Virus record (IMG/VR): IMGVR_UViG_3300036770_005214
Location: 44,123-108,122 of that record
Reading direction: 5' to 3' (one strand)
Source of the DNA: a virus
Length of the DNA: 64,000 nucleotides
Below are positions 33,021 through 41,572 of the stretch, one piece after another. The position numbers were made by a program, and so were the translations under genes. Under the pieces are notes generated by a model. The model did no database searches and was not told the origin of the DNA. It saw nothing but the letters and a program-made list of their open reading frames with translations. Positions within the stretch are counted from its first letter, which is position 1. Every line of letters begins with the position of its first letter.

Positions 33021-33070
33021 CACCCACGAGCACCCACGAGCACCAGCAGGCACCTCCGAGCACCCCCGAG
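33021..33070 (+). repeat. Five tandem 10-bp repeats (CACCCMCGAG type)
   Basis: Five units of exactly 10 bp follow each other: CACCCACGAG twice, CACCAGCAGG, CACCTCCGAG and CACCCCCGAG. The 10-bp step places each on the same face of the DNA helix. They lie 40 bp upstream of a TTGACA promoter and in front of a small regulator gene, so they may be regulator-binding sites or replication iterons. Confidence 0.6.
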
Positions 33071-33109
33071 GGGGTAGAAGGGGGCAGGGGGAGTGCCGCT
33101 AGAGGCAGG

Positions 33110-33137
33110 TTGACAGGCGATGATGGGAAGATAGGAT
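33110..33137 (+). promoter_or_regulatory. Promoter TTGACA-N16-TAGGAT
   Basis: A consensus -35 TTGACA (33110-33115) and TAGGAT (33132-33137) are 16 bp apart. The ATG at 33153 is 15 bp downstream, with AGGATGGAAGGGGAGCCAGG as ribosome-site region. It follows the 10-bp tandem repeats. Confidence 0.6.
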
Positions 33138-33152
33138 GGAAGGGGAGCCAGG

Positions 33153-33410
33153 ATGAGCAAGAAGAACCTAGTCACGATCCCGTCTTCAGTCCTCGACCGC
33201 GTATGCCGACTGCAACCGTGGGTGGAGGGGCAAGCCCTCGCCGGTACGAGCACTACCCGTTCGGTACTGCTACATGCGCTGGCCCTGGGTTTGGCGCAGA
33301 TGGAGCACGCCTTCGCCAACGCGGAGCGGTTGCCGATGCCCGACCACCCCATCCCCTTGCCGGTCCCGACGAGCACCTTCCCGCCGCTGTCTGACGACGA
33401 CGGAGAGTGA
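33153..33410 (+). CDS. Small regulator candidate, ribbon-helix-helix-like, 85 aa
   Basis: A short strand (KKNLVTIPSSVLDRVCRL) is followed by two helices (VEGQALAGTSTTRSVLLHAL, then LGLAQMEHAFAN) and a Pro-rich acidic tail. This fits a ribbon-helix-helix pattern loosely. The start is ATG 33153 after CCAGG. It is coupled by a GTGA overlap to the next gene. The strong promoter and tandem 10-bp repeats upstream suggest control by, or of, this protein. Confidence 0.5.
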   Translation: MSKKNLVTIPSSVLDRVCRLQPWVEGQALAGTSTTRSVLLHALALGLAQMEHAFANAERLPMPDHPIPLPVPTSTFPPLSDDDGE

Positions 33411-33901
33411 GCGTGGACGTCAAGCAGTTCATGGAGGCCGTCAAGGCCGACGCACGCCGTTGGGACGAGCGCCCTCGGTCGACGGAGGTCTACGCCCTGC
33501 TCACACGGGACGCCGAAGCGTGCCGCTTGTGGGTGTCGTCGCTGCGGCTCCTCGAAGAGTCGATCAACGTCGACATCGAGACGCGGGACCAGCAGGCCGC
33601 CACGCTGCGCAACGCGGGAGCCGTCAGCGAGTACGACACGCACCTCCAATGGCGGCGCAAGGCGCTGCGATTCCGGGGCGCCATCCGTAACCGCATCGTC
33701 GAGGCCGAGTACGAGCTACGCCGCCGCACGGGCTTGTCGGAGATGGTGGACCAGTTGATCGTGGGGGCGTTTCACCTGCTACGCGACGTCGCCGGCAGCG
33801 AAACGTGGGTGAAGGACTACCAGGAGTACAAGCGGCTGCGCCTCGGGCAGATTGGGCCGCTTAACGACGGGAGCGAGTCTTCTTCCCCACCGACTGACTG
33901 A
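33407..33901 (+). CDS. Hypothetical helical protein, 164 aa
   Basis: This is a soluble, charged, mostly helical protein (RDAEACRLWVSSLRLLEESI, and a long central helix with RRKALRFRGAIRNRIVEAEY). It ends in a Ser/Pro tail after LRLGQIGPLNDG. GTG 33407 overlaps the stop of the previous gene; a second GTG at 33413 is also possible. The last 41 bases overlap the convergent anchored gene. No family was recognised. Confidence 0.58.
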   Translation: MSVDVKQFMEAVKADARRWDERPRSTEVYALLTRDAEACRLWVSSLRLLEESINVDIETRDQQAATLRNAGAVSEYDTHLQWRRKALRFRGAIRNRIVEAEYELRRRTGLSEMVDQLIVGAFHLLRDVAGSETWVKDYQEYKRLRLGQIGPLNDGSESSSPPTD

Positions 33902-34268
33902 AGACGTACAAGCTCCCGATGGCGACCGCACCGATGACAAGCCGACTGACAGCGGTGCTGGTCGACCCCTTGTGCTTGCTTTCGAGCGTCCCCCGCACGA
34001 TGGCTCGGATGCGATCGGCGGGCGCCAGCGCCTCGGTCTCTTGCACGAGCATCTGGAGGTCCTGGTACAGGTCTTCCTGTTCCTCCGGGACCTCGGGCGC
34101 ATCATAGAGCCCGTCGAGGCCGAACGCGGCTTGCACGACCGCGGCGAGCGTGACCGGCGGAACGGCCAGACGGCGGGAGAGGTTGCGCCACACGCCCTTG
34201 GCGACGCCGATCAACGCTTGTTCGTCGCTGGTCGGCGTGTTCCTGGTAGACCACAATGCCTGCGCCAC
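33861..34268 (-). CDS. C-terminally anchored protein, 135 aa
   Basis: A helical N-terminal domain with an acidic stretch (EVPEEQEDLYQDLQMLVQE) is followed near the end by one hydrophobic segment (LVIGAVAIGSLYVFS) and a basic tail GKKTRSRR. This tail-anchor layout also ends the proteins at 22917 and 23545. It is last in an operon with two coiled-coil genes. It may be a virion membrane or lysis protein; no family was recognised. Confidence 0.55.
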   Translation of the reverse strand: MAQALWSTRNTPTSDEQALIGVAKGVWRNLSRRLAVPPVTLAAVVQAAFGLDGLYDAPEVPEEQEDLYQDLQMLVQETEALAPADRIRAIVRGTLESKHKGSTSTAVSRLVIGAVAIGSLYVFSQSVGKKTRSRR

Positions 34269-34269
34269 G

Positions 34270-34578
34270 CTAACCCCCGAAGATGAGCCATCTTCCGCGC
34301 CGTTGAAGCTCCGTAAGACGCTCCTCCGTGCAAAGCAACTCGGCGGACAGGCGCTCGATGTGGTCTCGCTGGATCTGATTCACTTGCTGGGCCGTCGCCA
34401 AGGCTTCCTGCATGGCCACCATCGCATACAGGGTCGCCGTGGCGATCTCCAGCGCCTTGATTCGGCGCTCGACACACGCTTGCTCCTCCGCTGTCTCGGC
34501 AGTGCGAAGGGACTCGTAGGCTTCCATGCTCTCGACCGCGAGCAAGGCCAGCCCGCGTTCAAGAGCGGAGGGCAGCAT
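34270..34578 (-). CDS. Coiled-coil protein, 102 aa
   Basis: The protein is almost wholly helical with a heptad pattern (EEQACVERRIKALEIATATL and IQRDHIERLSAELLCTEERL). There is no membrane segment. The ATG overlaps the stop of the upstream gene (TAATG), so translation is coupled, and the next gene follows after one base. The three genes 33861-35069 look like one small complex. Confidence 0.6.
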   Translation of the reverse strand: MLPSALERGLALLAVESMEAYESLRTAETAEEQACVERRIKALEIATATLYAMVAMQEALATAQQVNQIQRDHIERLSAELLCTEERLTELQRRGRWLIFGG

Positions 34579-35069
34579 TAGGGGGGCGTTCCGGGTTGGA
34601 CCACAGCGGGCGAGGGAGTGGGTTCGGGCTTCGCAGGCGCCACGCCGTAGCGGATGGTGAGGTAGAGTGTGATCGCCATGCCGAGGAACTTCAAGACCTC
34701 GATGCCGATTGACTGCGCGACCGCGAGGCGCTGTTGCGACGTCTCCGCCTGCTTCGTGCGGACTTGCGCATCCGCCTTGATCGCTTCGCGCCGGTCGCCG
34801 GCGTTCACGTCCATCTGCTTCTTCAAGAGGTCGGCGAACTGCTGATTCTGCCGAATGGCCTCCGCCCTGATCTCCCGGACCTCTTTCAGTAGCTCCTGGT
34901 GGCGTGTCTGGCTTGCGGACTCTCGGACGTCAGACAACTTCTCACGCACCTGGACAGAGGTCTCAAGACTTCCCAAACGGACCTCCATCGTGTGAAGGCC
35001 TTTGGTCAGGTCGTCTACACGGGCCGACAAGCCATCGATCTCTTGGGCCAGTTTGTCGGTGTCTCCCAT
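34578..35069 (-). CDS. Coiled-coil protein with membrane segment, 163 aa
   Basis: A long coiled coil (about residues 5-120, with EIDGLSARVDDLTKGLHTME and EVREIRAEAIRQNQQFADLL) is followed by one hydrophobic segment (VLKFLGMAITLYLTI, near 125-139) and a Pro-rich tail. ATG 35069 follows AGGGAGAGGGTTAC. Coiled coils with one span occur in holin/antiholin and spanin systems and in virion proteins. It is first of the three-gene set. Confidence 0.6.
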   Translation of the reverse strand: MGDTDKLAQEIDGLSARVDDLTKGLHTMEVRLGSLETSVQVREKLSDVRESASQTRHQELLKEVREIRAEAIRQNQQFADLLKKQMDVNAGDRREAIKADAQVRTKQAETSQQRLAVAQSIGIEVLKFLGMAITLYLTIRYGVAPAKPEPTPSPAVVQPGTPP

Positions 35070-35116
35070 GTAACCCTCTCCCTGCCACCGAGACTAACCG
35101 AAGGGGGTCAGGGGGT

Positions 35117-38100
35117 CTAGCCTTCGGACGCACGCGGAAGCAACAGACCCACCGGCCGCTCCCCCTCTTCGTATTCCCGAAGGCGATACACCGAGTCTTT
35201 CAACTTCTCGTTGGGCCACTCGGAGATCGACTTCAGCACGAGCGCAATAAGGCTGCGAGGCAGACGGCGGTCCCACATCTTGCGCAGCGTCCAGACGAAC
35301 GACGCCAACAGCCGTTGGGCGGAGGATTCCGATAGGTCTCCTACGGCAACGACCTTCCCCATGAGATTGCGCCAGAACTCGAAGTTGCCCGACTCGAAGC
35401 TCTCGACGATGGTCGTGAAGTCCCCGTCATCCTTGGGCTGCATGACGCGCTCAAAGGCTTTCTCTGCGCTCTCGTAGTTGTTGTAGTATTTGGGATTGGA
35501 GAGGCAGGAGCAGAAAGCGATCTTGCCGTCCGGCAAACGAAGGAAGATGCCCGACTGGATGGGGCTGAAGTCCTCGCCCTCCACGAACACCCCCGCCCAG
35601 GAGAAGTAGGTCGAGGAGTACATCGCTTTTACTGCCTCGAAGAAAATACCCATTTCGTAGTAGGAAGAACCCTTCGCGGCGGCTTCCTGCACTTGCTGCA
35701 CGCTCAAGCGGTTCCAGGCCATCAGGGCGGCCTTGGCGGCCCGCTTGTGCCACACGTCCCGACGGGTCTCAATGAGCGCCTGGAAGATGGTGACGAGGTT
35801 CGGAGGCGCCTCCGCAAACTCCGTGCGCTCGGACCACGCGATCGGCTCCGCACGCTCGGCGACAAACGATGGTGCGCCAAGCTGCCCGAAGTTGGGCGGG
35901 TGGATGATAGACCAGTCCGGCGGATCGTCGCCTGGGGTTGCGGCCTTCGAGATATTCCCCGCGAACCCAGGGGCATAGAGGACAGCCGTGGAGAGTTGGA
36001 GCTTCCCTTCCTCGCGGAAGATGACGCGGAAGCTGGAGTCGCCGGGATAGACCTGGGCGATGTAGACCTTCTTCTCGCCCTCGGCGTTCCGCAAGAGGTT
36101 GCCGCGGTCGCGATAGACCACGCCGGTCACGAGGTCGGGGAACACCATCTGACCTGCCATCAGGCCTTCGATGGCTTCCGAGGGGATGCAGCTTAGCATC
36201 GCGGCGCTGGCGTTGCGCAGCGCGTAACGCACCCCATCCAGCTTCTCTTCCCGCTTCTTCTCGTCTTCCTGCTGGCGTGCGATGCCAACGGAGTTCAACG
36301 CGTTGCGGACCGCAGACCAAGCCTGCCGACGTGCGCTCATCCGACGCTGGTACTCTTGCTTCTTCCGAATGTCCGCGAACATCGCCTCGGCACGCTCGGG
36401 GTTGCGGACGACGAACCGGATCAACATCTCTTCACGGTCGGACCCGTCCGTCTGGAAGTTCGGCGCGTTGCCGGTGAAGATCTCATTCTGCCACTCGGCT
36501 TTCCCTTGCGCGGCGTTCATCAGGATGCCGTCGAAGGACTGCGAGGAGACGACGTTGTAGATCTTCACGAGCGACAGGGTGTTGCCTTGGCGGATGGCCC
36601 GCCCTTCCCGCTGCTCGATGGTCGCCGGCTCCCAGGTGTAGCTGAGGTGGTACAGCGAGCCCGTGCGGCGCTGGAGGTTCAAGCCCTCGGCCATCGCCCG
36701 ACTGGTCCCGATCAGAATGTCATAGGCCGGGGGACACGCGTCCTGCTCCCGCTCTTGGGTGATGGGATTGATCTCCTCATCCACGCCGTTGAAGCCACCA
36801 TTGACCCAGCCGCCCGTCTTCTCATCCCGCTTGCCGTTGGCGATCTCATCCCGCTTGGTCTTGTCCACGTTGCCCGTGATCGACTTGATCCGGTCGCGGC
36901 GGATGCCGGCCGCCACGAGGGCGTCAATCAGCCACCCGTGCGCCTCTACCGAGTCGAGGAAGATCAGCGTACCAAACGGGGGCAGGCCCGCCGCTGCCCG
37001 CTCCGCGTTGTCGGCCACAATCTGCCGAACGGTTTGCGTCAGCTTCTCGGGGAGCTTGGTGCTGATCAGGTCATTCGGGAGCGACAGCCCGCACGCTTCC
37101 ATGACGTCGAACAAGTGCGCATAGGCATCGAGGGCTGCATCGGACCGCTTCTTCTCCGCCTTCTTCTCTCCATCCTTCTCGTCTTTCCCGTCGTCCTTCT
37201 TGTCCCGCTTTAGCTTGGTCTCCCCTTTCTCCTGCATCCGTTTGAGGACACGCTGCTCCTCGGGCGTGTCGGTCACGTCGTAGTAGTCAAGGAGGATCAA
37301 CCGGGGATCGATGGCGACCTTGATCATCATGCTCATGCTGATCAAAGTGAGCGCGGCCTCTACATCTTCGGTGACCTGGACCTTCCGCAAAGAGTATGCG
37401 ACGTCTCGGAGTTCGGGGTCTTCGATCGTATCAACCCAACTCCCGCTCGCCGCAGCTTCCTTTCCGGCCGCCTTCCGGGCCATGCGAAGCTCCATCGCGG
37501 TCCGCAACGCGTCGGAGATCTTTGCCTGCTCGTCGCGCATCGTGACGGCCAGCGTCGTCTTGTCGACGTCCGGGAGCCGCAAGATGCCCGCGTTGGTCAG
37601 GTCGGCCTTGGTGCGCCGCTGCATGATGGGAGCGAGCGCCGACAACAACTCGCGGAGCGGGGCCTCCTTAAACTTCAGGACCCCGGGGCCCACCTTGGGC
37701 GTCAGGTCGAAGACGCCCGCCGTGTTGGTCTCCCCAATCTCCAGGTAGCGGTCGATAAACTCCTCTTTGTGCTGGATGCCCATCCGCGGCCACAGGTCAT
37801 CGCTGACGTACTCGCCGAGGTTGTACAACTCGATCGGGCTGTTCTTGAGCGGGGTGGCGGTCATCAGCATGACGCCCTGCCCATCTCCCCGAGCCTCAAA
37901 CAACTCGCGGGTCTTGAAGAGCAGGTCCCAACACAGCTTGGTGAGCCCGCCGCCCTCTTCTTCGTCGCCCTTCTCCTTCTTGGTCGAGCCCAGGAACGCG
38001 ATGGTGGACGCGCCCATCCGCGGGCTCGGATACCACAGGTTCTTGTAGTAGTGGGCCTCGTCCACGATGATCGCGGTGTCGGGGGCCAAGATGGCTTCCC

Positions 38101-41100
38101 AGGAGATCAGGTTCGCGGAGTCCTTCACCCGGAAGTCGGTCTCCCCCTTCGCCTGCCCTTCCGCAACCGCATCGAGCAGTTCGCGGTCCGTCGGCGTCAG
38201 CTTCGTGACCTGCTCCTCCAGGTTTTTCTTCTTCTTGAGGAGTTCTTCGTCCCTTGGCCGAAGGCGGAGCTTCGCCTCCGCCTCTTCGAGCTTCGCCTTC
38301 ACCACCCGCAGGAGCTTGAGACGCTGGCTAAGCCCGCGGCGGATCCAGGCCTGATCCATGATCAACTTGCGGGACTTCTCGCCGTCGGGGAAGACGTCGC
38401 GCAGGAACCCGGTGTGCCCGCAGATGAGCACGTCAAAGTGCCCGTCCGCGAACGCCCGCCACTTCTCGCTACGGGTCTCGGGGCTGTCATCCTTGCCCGC
38501 CGTGATCCCGACCAAGCAGATGCGGTAGTCGGGCAGGAAGCGAAGCGTCTGGGTGTACCACTGCGCGAGGGTGTTGTTCGGCACGACGATGACGACACGG
38601 CGAGCCCGCCCCGTCTGCCGCCACATCGCGATCGAAGAGAAGGACAGGAACGTCTTGCCCGCGCCCACGGCGTCGAAGATGAGCCCGCCGACGCGCTCAC
38701 GCTGCCACCGCACCGTCTGATTCTGGTGGGCGTGCAGGGTAATGTCGGGGTTCTGGCGAGCGAGGGGGTAGGGCTCGGTCGAGTACAGGCGCCCCCGCTG
38801 TTGGGGCATCCGCTCGGAGTAGATGACTTCGATCTGATCGAGGTAGGCCTGATTGTCGGGGATGGAGAGCCATCCAGTGAAACTCGCTTCGATGGCTTGC
38901 TCTTGCGCGACGCGCCCGGAGAAACCGATGTTGTTCTCAAACACCTGCTTCTGGCTCGACCGGCCAATGTCGACCTTCTCTTCGCGATTCAGGTAGCCCA
39001 GCACCTTCGCGGCGAGTTCGACCTCGGCTGCGCGTTGCGCCTCTTGGGTCCTCTTCATCTCTTTCGCGGTCTCATCCTTGGCACGAGCCTTGTCCCCCGT
39101 TTCGTACTCGTGCAGGGTCATCAACGAGGTGTCGGGCGAAACGGCGTCCTCGTCCTTCACTCGGATGTCGTAGCGAACGCCGTCGAAGGTGAGCAGGAAG
39201 CTGTTGTTGCCGCAGAACGACTTGACCCATTCGGCGACCGTCTCAATCGGGACGATGCCCGAGCGGGGAGCAACACCCACGCTCAATACGTTCTGGGCGC
39301 CGAGCAGGGCTTGCAGACGGGTCACCCCTTCCCGCAGGCGCTCCATCACCTCGGCGTTGTCGATCTCCGCCATATCAATGACCCGCGAGGTCACCGCGAG
39401 GCGATCGGTGAGGTTCCCCGTCAGGTAGTGTTCCTCGGTGTAGTACCGGAAGCCCTGCTCGCTCGGCTCGATAAAGATACCCGCACGGATCAACGAGAAG
39501 ACCAGCCCCTCATCCGCGTCCGGGTAGTGCCGTTGCAGATCTTGCTCGTCGCAGTAACCACGGAGCCGGCAGTAGTACGCCACGAGGTCAAAGAGGGACA
39601 GGTTCTCGGTGTTGCGCGGGTACTCCTCCACCGAGACGATGGGGGTCTCCTGCACGCCATCGCGGAGGTACTGCTCCCAACCCCGCCGGGCCTGCTCGGG
39701 GAGGTCGCTGAAGCCCTCCGAGACGTCCCCCCACTTGGCGGCGAAGTCTTGCAGGTCGGTCAGTAGCTCGACGCGGCCCACCTCTGCGAGCGTCAACTTC
39801 TCGGGCGAACTGAGCCGCTGGTAGTACACAAACAGGCGATTCCCCAGCAGACGAGCCGTGTGGTAGCGGTAGTCGGTCGGGGGACGCTTGGAGGGGCGTG
39901 CGGGTGCTGCGGTCGGGCGTCCCGGGCGGGTCGTCGTGGGCGCCGGGGCCGCAGTCGAGCCAGGGATCGACGAGACCATAAAGGGGACGCCGGGGTCGAC
40001 GCTGGTCCGGTCGGCGGCACGGAACACCGCCGCCAAGGCGATCGTGGGGTCGAAGGTCCCAACGATGGAGCCACCCCGGTAGCCTTCCTGGTAGGTTCCG
40101 AGGATGTTCGATTCCTCGAAGTGGTAGGGCACGCGAGACAGGTCGCGGGCTTCAGCGCCCGAGCGGTTCACTGCCCGCCGCGTCCACGCTTGGATGCAGA
40201 ACACGCCAGGGACGTCGGGGAACACTTCGGAGGGGAGCGCGACGGCTCCGCGGAAGTCCCCTTGGACCAGCATCTCCTCCCGGAACTTCATCTGGTCCTT
40301 GCTGGTCGCTTGGACCAACGACCACGGGGTCAGCGTGACGAGCACGCCACCAGGGCGCAGGAGCTTCAGAGACTTGAGGAGCGAGTAGTGCTCGGCCCGG
40401 TCGACGTCCTTCCGGTCCACCGCCAGCGCCTTGCGCGAGCGGTCCATGAAGGGCGGATTGGAGATCGCGAGGTCGAAGCCTTCGCCCTGGTAGCGGAAGG
40501 CCTCAAACATCGACGAGTGGACCTGCACCTCACGCCCTTGGAAGCGCAGGGCCAGCATCTCCGCGAGGCGAGGATCGTACTCGACGACCTGGAAGCGCAC
40601 GTCCGCGTTGTCGAGCGGCGTCGCGTCAATCATGCGGCCGATGCCCGCGGAGGGCTCCAGCACGTTGCGGATGGGCCCGCTCACCAGCCGGCGAGCGTAG
40701 TCCCACATGACCCCGCAGACGGCCAGCGGCGTGAAATACTGGGTGCGGATCGCCTCTTCGGTCGCGAGCACCGCCGGCGATGGGGCCCGACCCAGACGGG
40801 TGGCCTCGCTCCACGCGACGATGGCCTCCTCAAACTCGGGAGCGAACAACCCGGAGCCGGGGGAAAGCTGCGAGAGGAGACGGGTGAAGCCCCCCCAGCC
40901 CGTGTAGGCCCGAAGGGACCGCGCGAGCACCGCCCGACTGGTTGGGGCGCCTTCCTTGGCCGCTCGATAGGCCCGCAGCGCGTTCAGGTTCCAGCGCAGC
41001 CGGCGAGGCGTCGACCAGCGATGGAAATCCATCGAGTCGCCCGGGTCCTCGATATGCGTCCCCGTGTACCCCATGAGGGCCGCTTCAAGGTTCCCGCGCC

Positions 41101-41218
41101 GACGGCTGGCTTCCTTGGCCACATCGGACCAGGACGTGCAGCCCTCGGGCAGAGGACCAGACTGGCCCGAGAGCCACGCGACGAAACCGTCAAAGGTGGG
41201 CAGGGAAGGAGCGGTCAT
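35117..41218 (-). CDS. DarB-like adenine methylase/SNF2-type helicase fusion, 2033 aa
   Basis: The N-terminal third is an N6-adenine methyltransferase: SLRAYTGWGGFTRLL near residue 108, RTQYFTPLAVCGVMWDYAR, VLEPSAGIGRMID, and the catalytic motif SNPPF near 250. The C-terminal part is a superfamily 2 helicase: Walker A AVGAGKTF near 850, VDEAHYYKN near 1052, MTATPLKNSPIELYN, and TSRAMAEGLNLQ with REGRAIRQGN near 1505-1540. A long charged linker lies near 1330-1390. P1 DarB, of like build, is packaged and protects incoming DNA from type I restriction. I chose ATG 41218, inside the upstream spacer. It sits beside the virion genes, which fits packaging. Confidence 0.82.
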   Translation of the reverse strand: MTAPSLPTFDGFVAWLSGQSGPLPEGCTSWSDVAKEASRRRGNLEAALMGYTGTHIEDPGDSMDFHRWSTPRRLRWNLNALRAYRAAKEGAPTSRAVLARSLRAYTGWGGFTRLLSQLSPGSGLFAPEFEEAIVAWSEATRLGRAPSPAVLATEEAIRTQYFTPLAVCGVMWDYARRLVSGPIRNVLEPSAGIGRMIDATPLDNADVRFQVVEYDPRLAEMLALRFQGREVQVHSSMFEAFRYQGEGFDLAISNPPFMDRSRKALAVDRKDVDRAEHYSLLKSLKLLRPGGVLVTLTPWSLVQATSKDQMKFREEMLVQGDFRGAVALPSEVFPDVPGVFCIQAWTRRAVNRSGAEARDLSRVPYHFEESNILGTYQEGYRGGSIVGTFDPTIALAAVFRAADRTSVDPGVPFMVSSIPGSTAAPAPTTTRPGRPTAAPARPSKRPPTDYRYHTARLLGNRLFVYYQRLSSPEKLTLAEVGRVELLTDLQDFAAKWGDVSEGFSDLPEQARRGWEQYLRDGVQETPIVSVEEYPRNTENLSLFDLVAYYCRLRGYCDEQDLQRHYPDADEGLVFSLIRAGIFIEPSEQGFRYYTEEHYLTGNLTDRLAVTSRVIDMAEIDNAEVMERLREGVTRLQALLGAQNVLSVGVAPRSGIVPIETVAEWVKSFCGNNSFLLTFDGVRYDIRVKDEDAVSPDTSLMTLHEYETGDKARAKDETAKEMKRTQEAQRAAEVELAAKVLGYLNREEKVDIGRSSQKQVFENNIGFSGRVAQEQAIEASFTGWLSIPDNQAYLDQIEVIYSERMPQQRGRLYSTEPYPLARQNPDITLHAHQNQTVRWQRERVGGLIFDAVGAGKTFLSFSSIAMWRQTGRARRVVIVVPNNTLAQWYTQTLRFLPDYRICLVGITAGKDDSPETRSEKWRAFADGHFDVLICGHTGFLRDVFPDGEKSRKLIMDQAWIRRGLSQRLKLLRVVKAKLEEAEAKLRLRPRDEELLKKKKNLEEQVTKLTPTDRELLDAVAEGQAKGETDFRVKDSANLISWEAILAPDTAIIVDEAHYYKNLWYPSPRMGASTIAFLGSTKKEKGDEEEGGGLTKLCWDLLFKTRELFEARGDGQGVMLMTATPLKNSPIELYNLGEYVSDDLWPRMGIQHKEEFIDRYLEIGETNTAGVFDLTPKVGPGVLKFKEAPLRELLSALAPIMQRRTKADLTNAGILRLPDVDKTTLAVTMRDEQAKISDALRTAMELRMARKAAGKEAAASGSWVDTIEDPELRDVAYSLRKVQVTEDVEAALTLISMSMMIKVAIDPRLILLDYYDVTDTPEEQRVLKRMQEKGETKLKRDKKDDGKDEKDGEKKAEKKRSDAALDAYAHLFDVMEACGLSLPNDLISTKLPEKLTQTVRQIVADNAERAAAGLPPFGTLIFLDSVEAHGWLIDALVAAGIRRDRIKSITGNVDKTKRDEIANGKRDEKTGGWVNGGFNGVDEEINPITQEREQDACPPAYDILIGTSRAMAEGLNLQRRTGSLYHLSYTWEPATIEQREGRAIRQGNTLSLVKIYNVVSSQSFDGILMNAAQGKAEWQNEIFTGNAPNFQTDGSDREEMLIRFVVRNPERAEAMFADIRKKQEYQRRMSARRQAWSAVRNALNSVGIARQQEDEKKREEKLDGVRYALRNASAAMLSCIPSEAIEGLMAGQMVFPDLVTGVVYRDRGNLLRNAEGEKKVYIAQVYPGDSSFRVIFREEGKLQLSTAVLYAPGFAGNISKAATPGDDPPDWSIIHPPNFGQLGAPSFVAERAEPIAWSERTEFAEAPPNLVTIFQALIETRRDVWHKRAAKAALMAWNRLSVQQVQEAAAKGSSYYEMGIFFEAVKAMYSSTYFSWAGVFVEGEDFSPIQSGIFLRLPDGKIAFCSCLSNPKYYNNYESAEKAFERVMQPKDDGDFTTIVESFESGNFEFWRNLMGKVVAVGDLSESSAQRLLASFVWTLRKMWDRRLPRSLIALVLKSISEWPNEKLKDSVYRLREYEEGERPVGLLLPRASEG

Positions 41219-41234
41219 GGCGCGGGCACTCCGG

Positions 41235-41564
41235 TCAGGCTGCTTCGCCAAGGGTCTCGACGTAGCGGGAGTAGTAGGGACGCAGCATCGCGATGACCTG
41301 ATCGTCCGTCATCTCGGACAAGGGGACCACCGCTGGGGGAGTGTACCCCGGAAGTGTGATGCCCTTGCGCTGGTAGATACGCGCACCGTACCCGTTCACC
41401 AAGGACAGGTAGTGGTTGATGATCAGCTTCTCGATCCCCGGCGCCGCTGCCGGGCTCTTCGCTCGGAGAGCATTGACCACGTTGACGATGGTCTGCGCAA
41501 GCCCTGGAGCCCCGCTCGCAGTATACAGGGCTAGGATGCCCTCAATAGCCTGTTCGTAGTTCAT
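41235..41564 (-). CDS. Hypothetical helical protein, 109 aa
   Basis: This is a small soluble helical protein (EQAIEGILALYTASGAPGLA, LRAKSPAAAPGIEKLIINHY) ending in a helix with MLRPYYSRYVETLGEAA. It is probably co-transcribed with the 498-aa gene (8 bp upstream) and with the methylase/helicase (16 bp downstream). No family was recognised. It may be a partner of the large enzyme, but only position suggests this. Confidence 0.58.
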   Translation of the reverse strand: MNYEQAIEGILALYTASGAPGLAQTIVNVVNALRAKSPAAAPGIEKLIINHYLSLVNGYGARIYQRKGITLPGYTPPAVVPLSEMTDDQVIAMLRPYYSRYVETLGEAA

Positions 41565-41572
41565 CTGCTACC

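Noticed and set aside
37769-39766. Open frame of 665 codons on the plus strand
   Set aside because: It lies inside the methylase/helicase gene, whose Walker A, DEAH and methylase motifs fix the coding strand.
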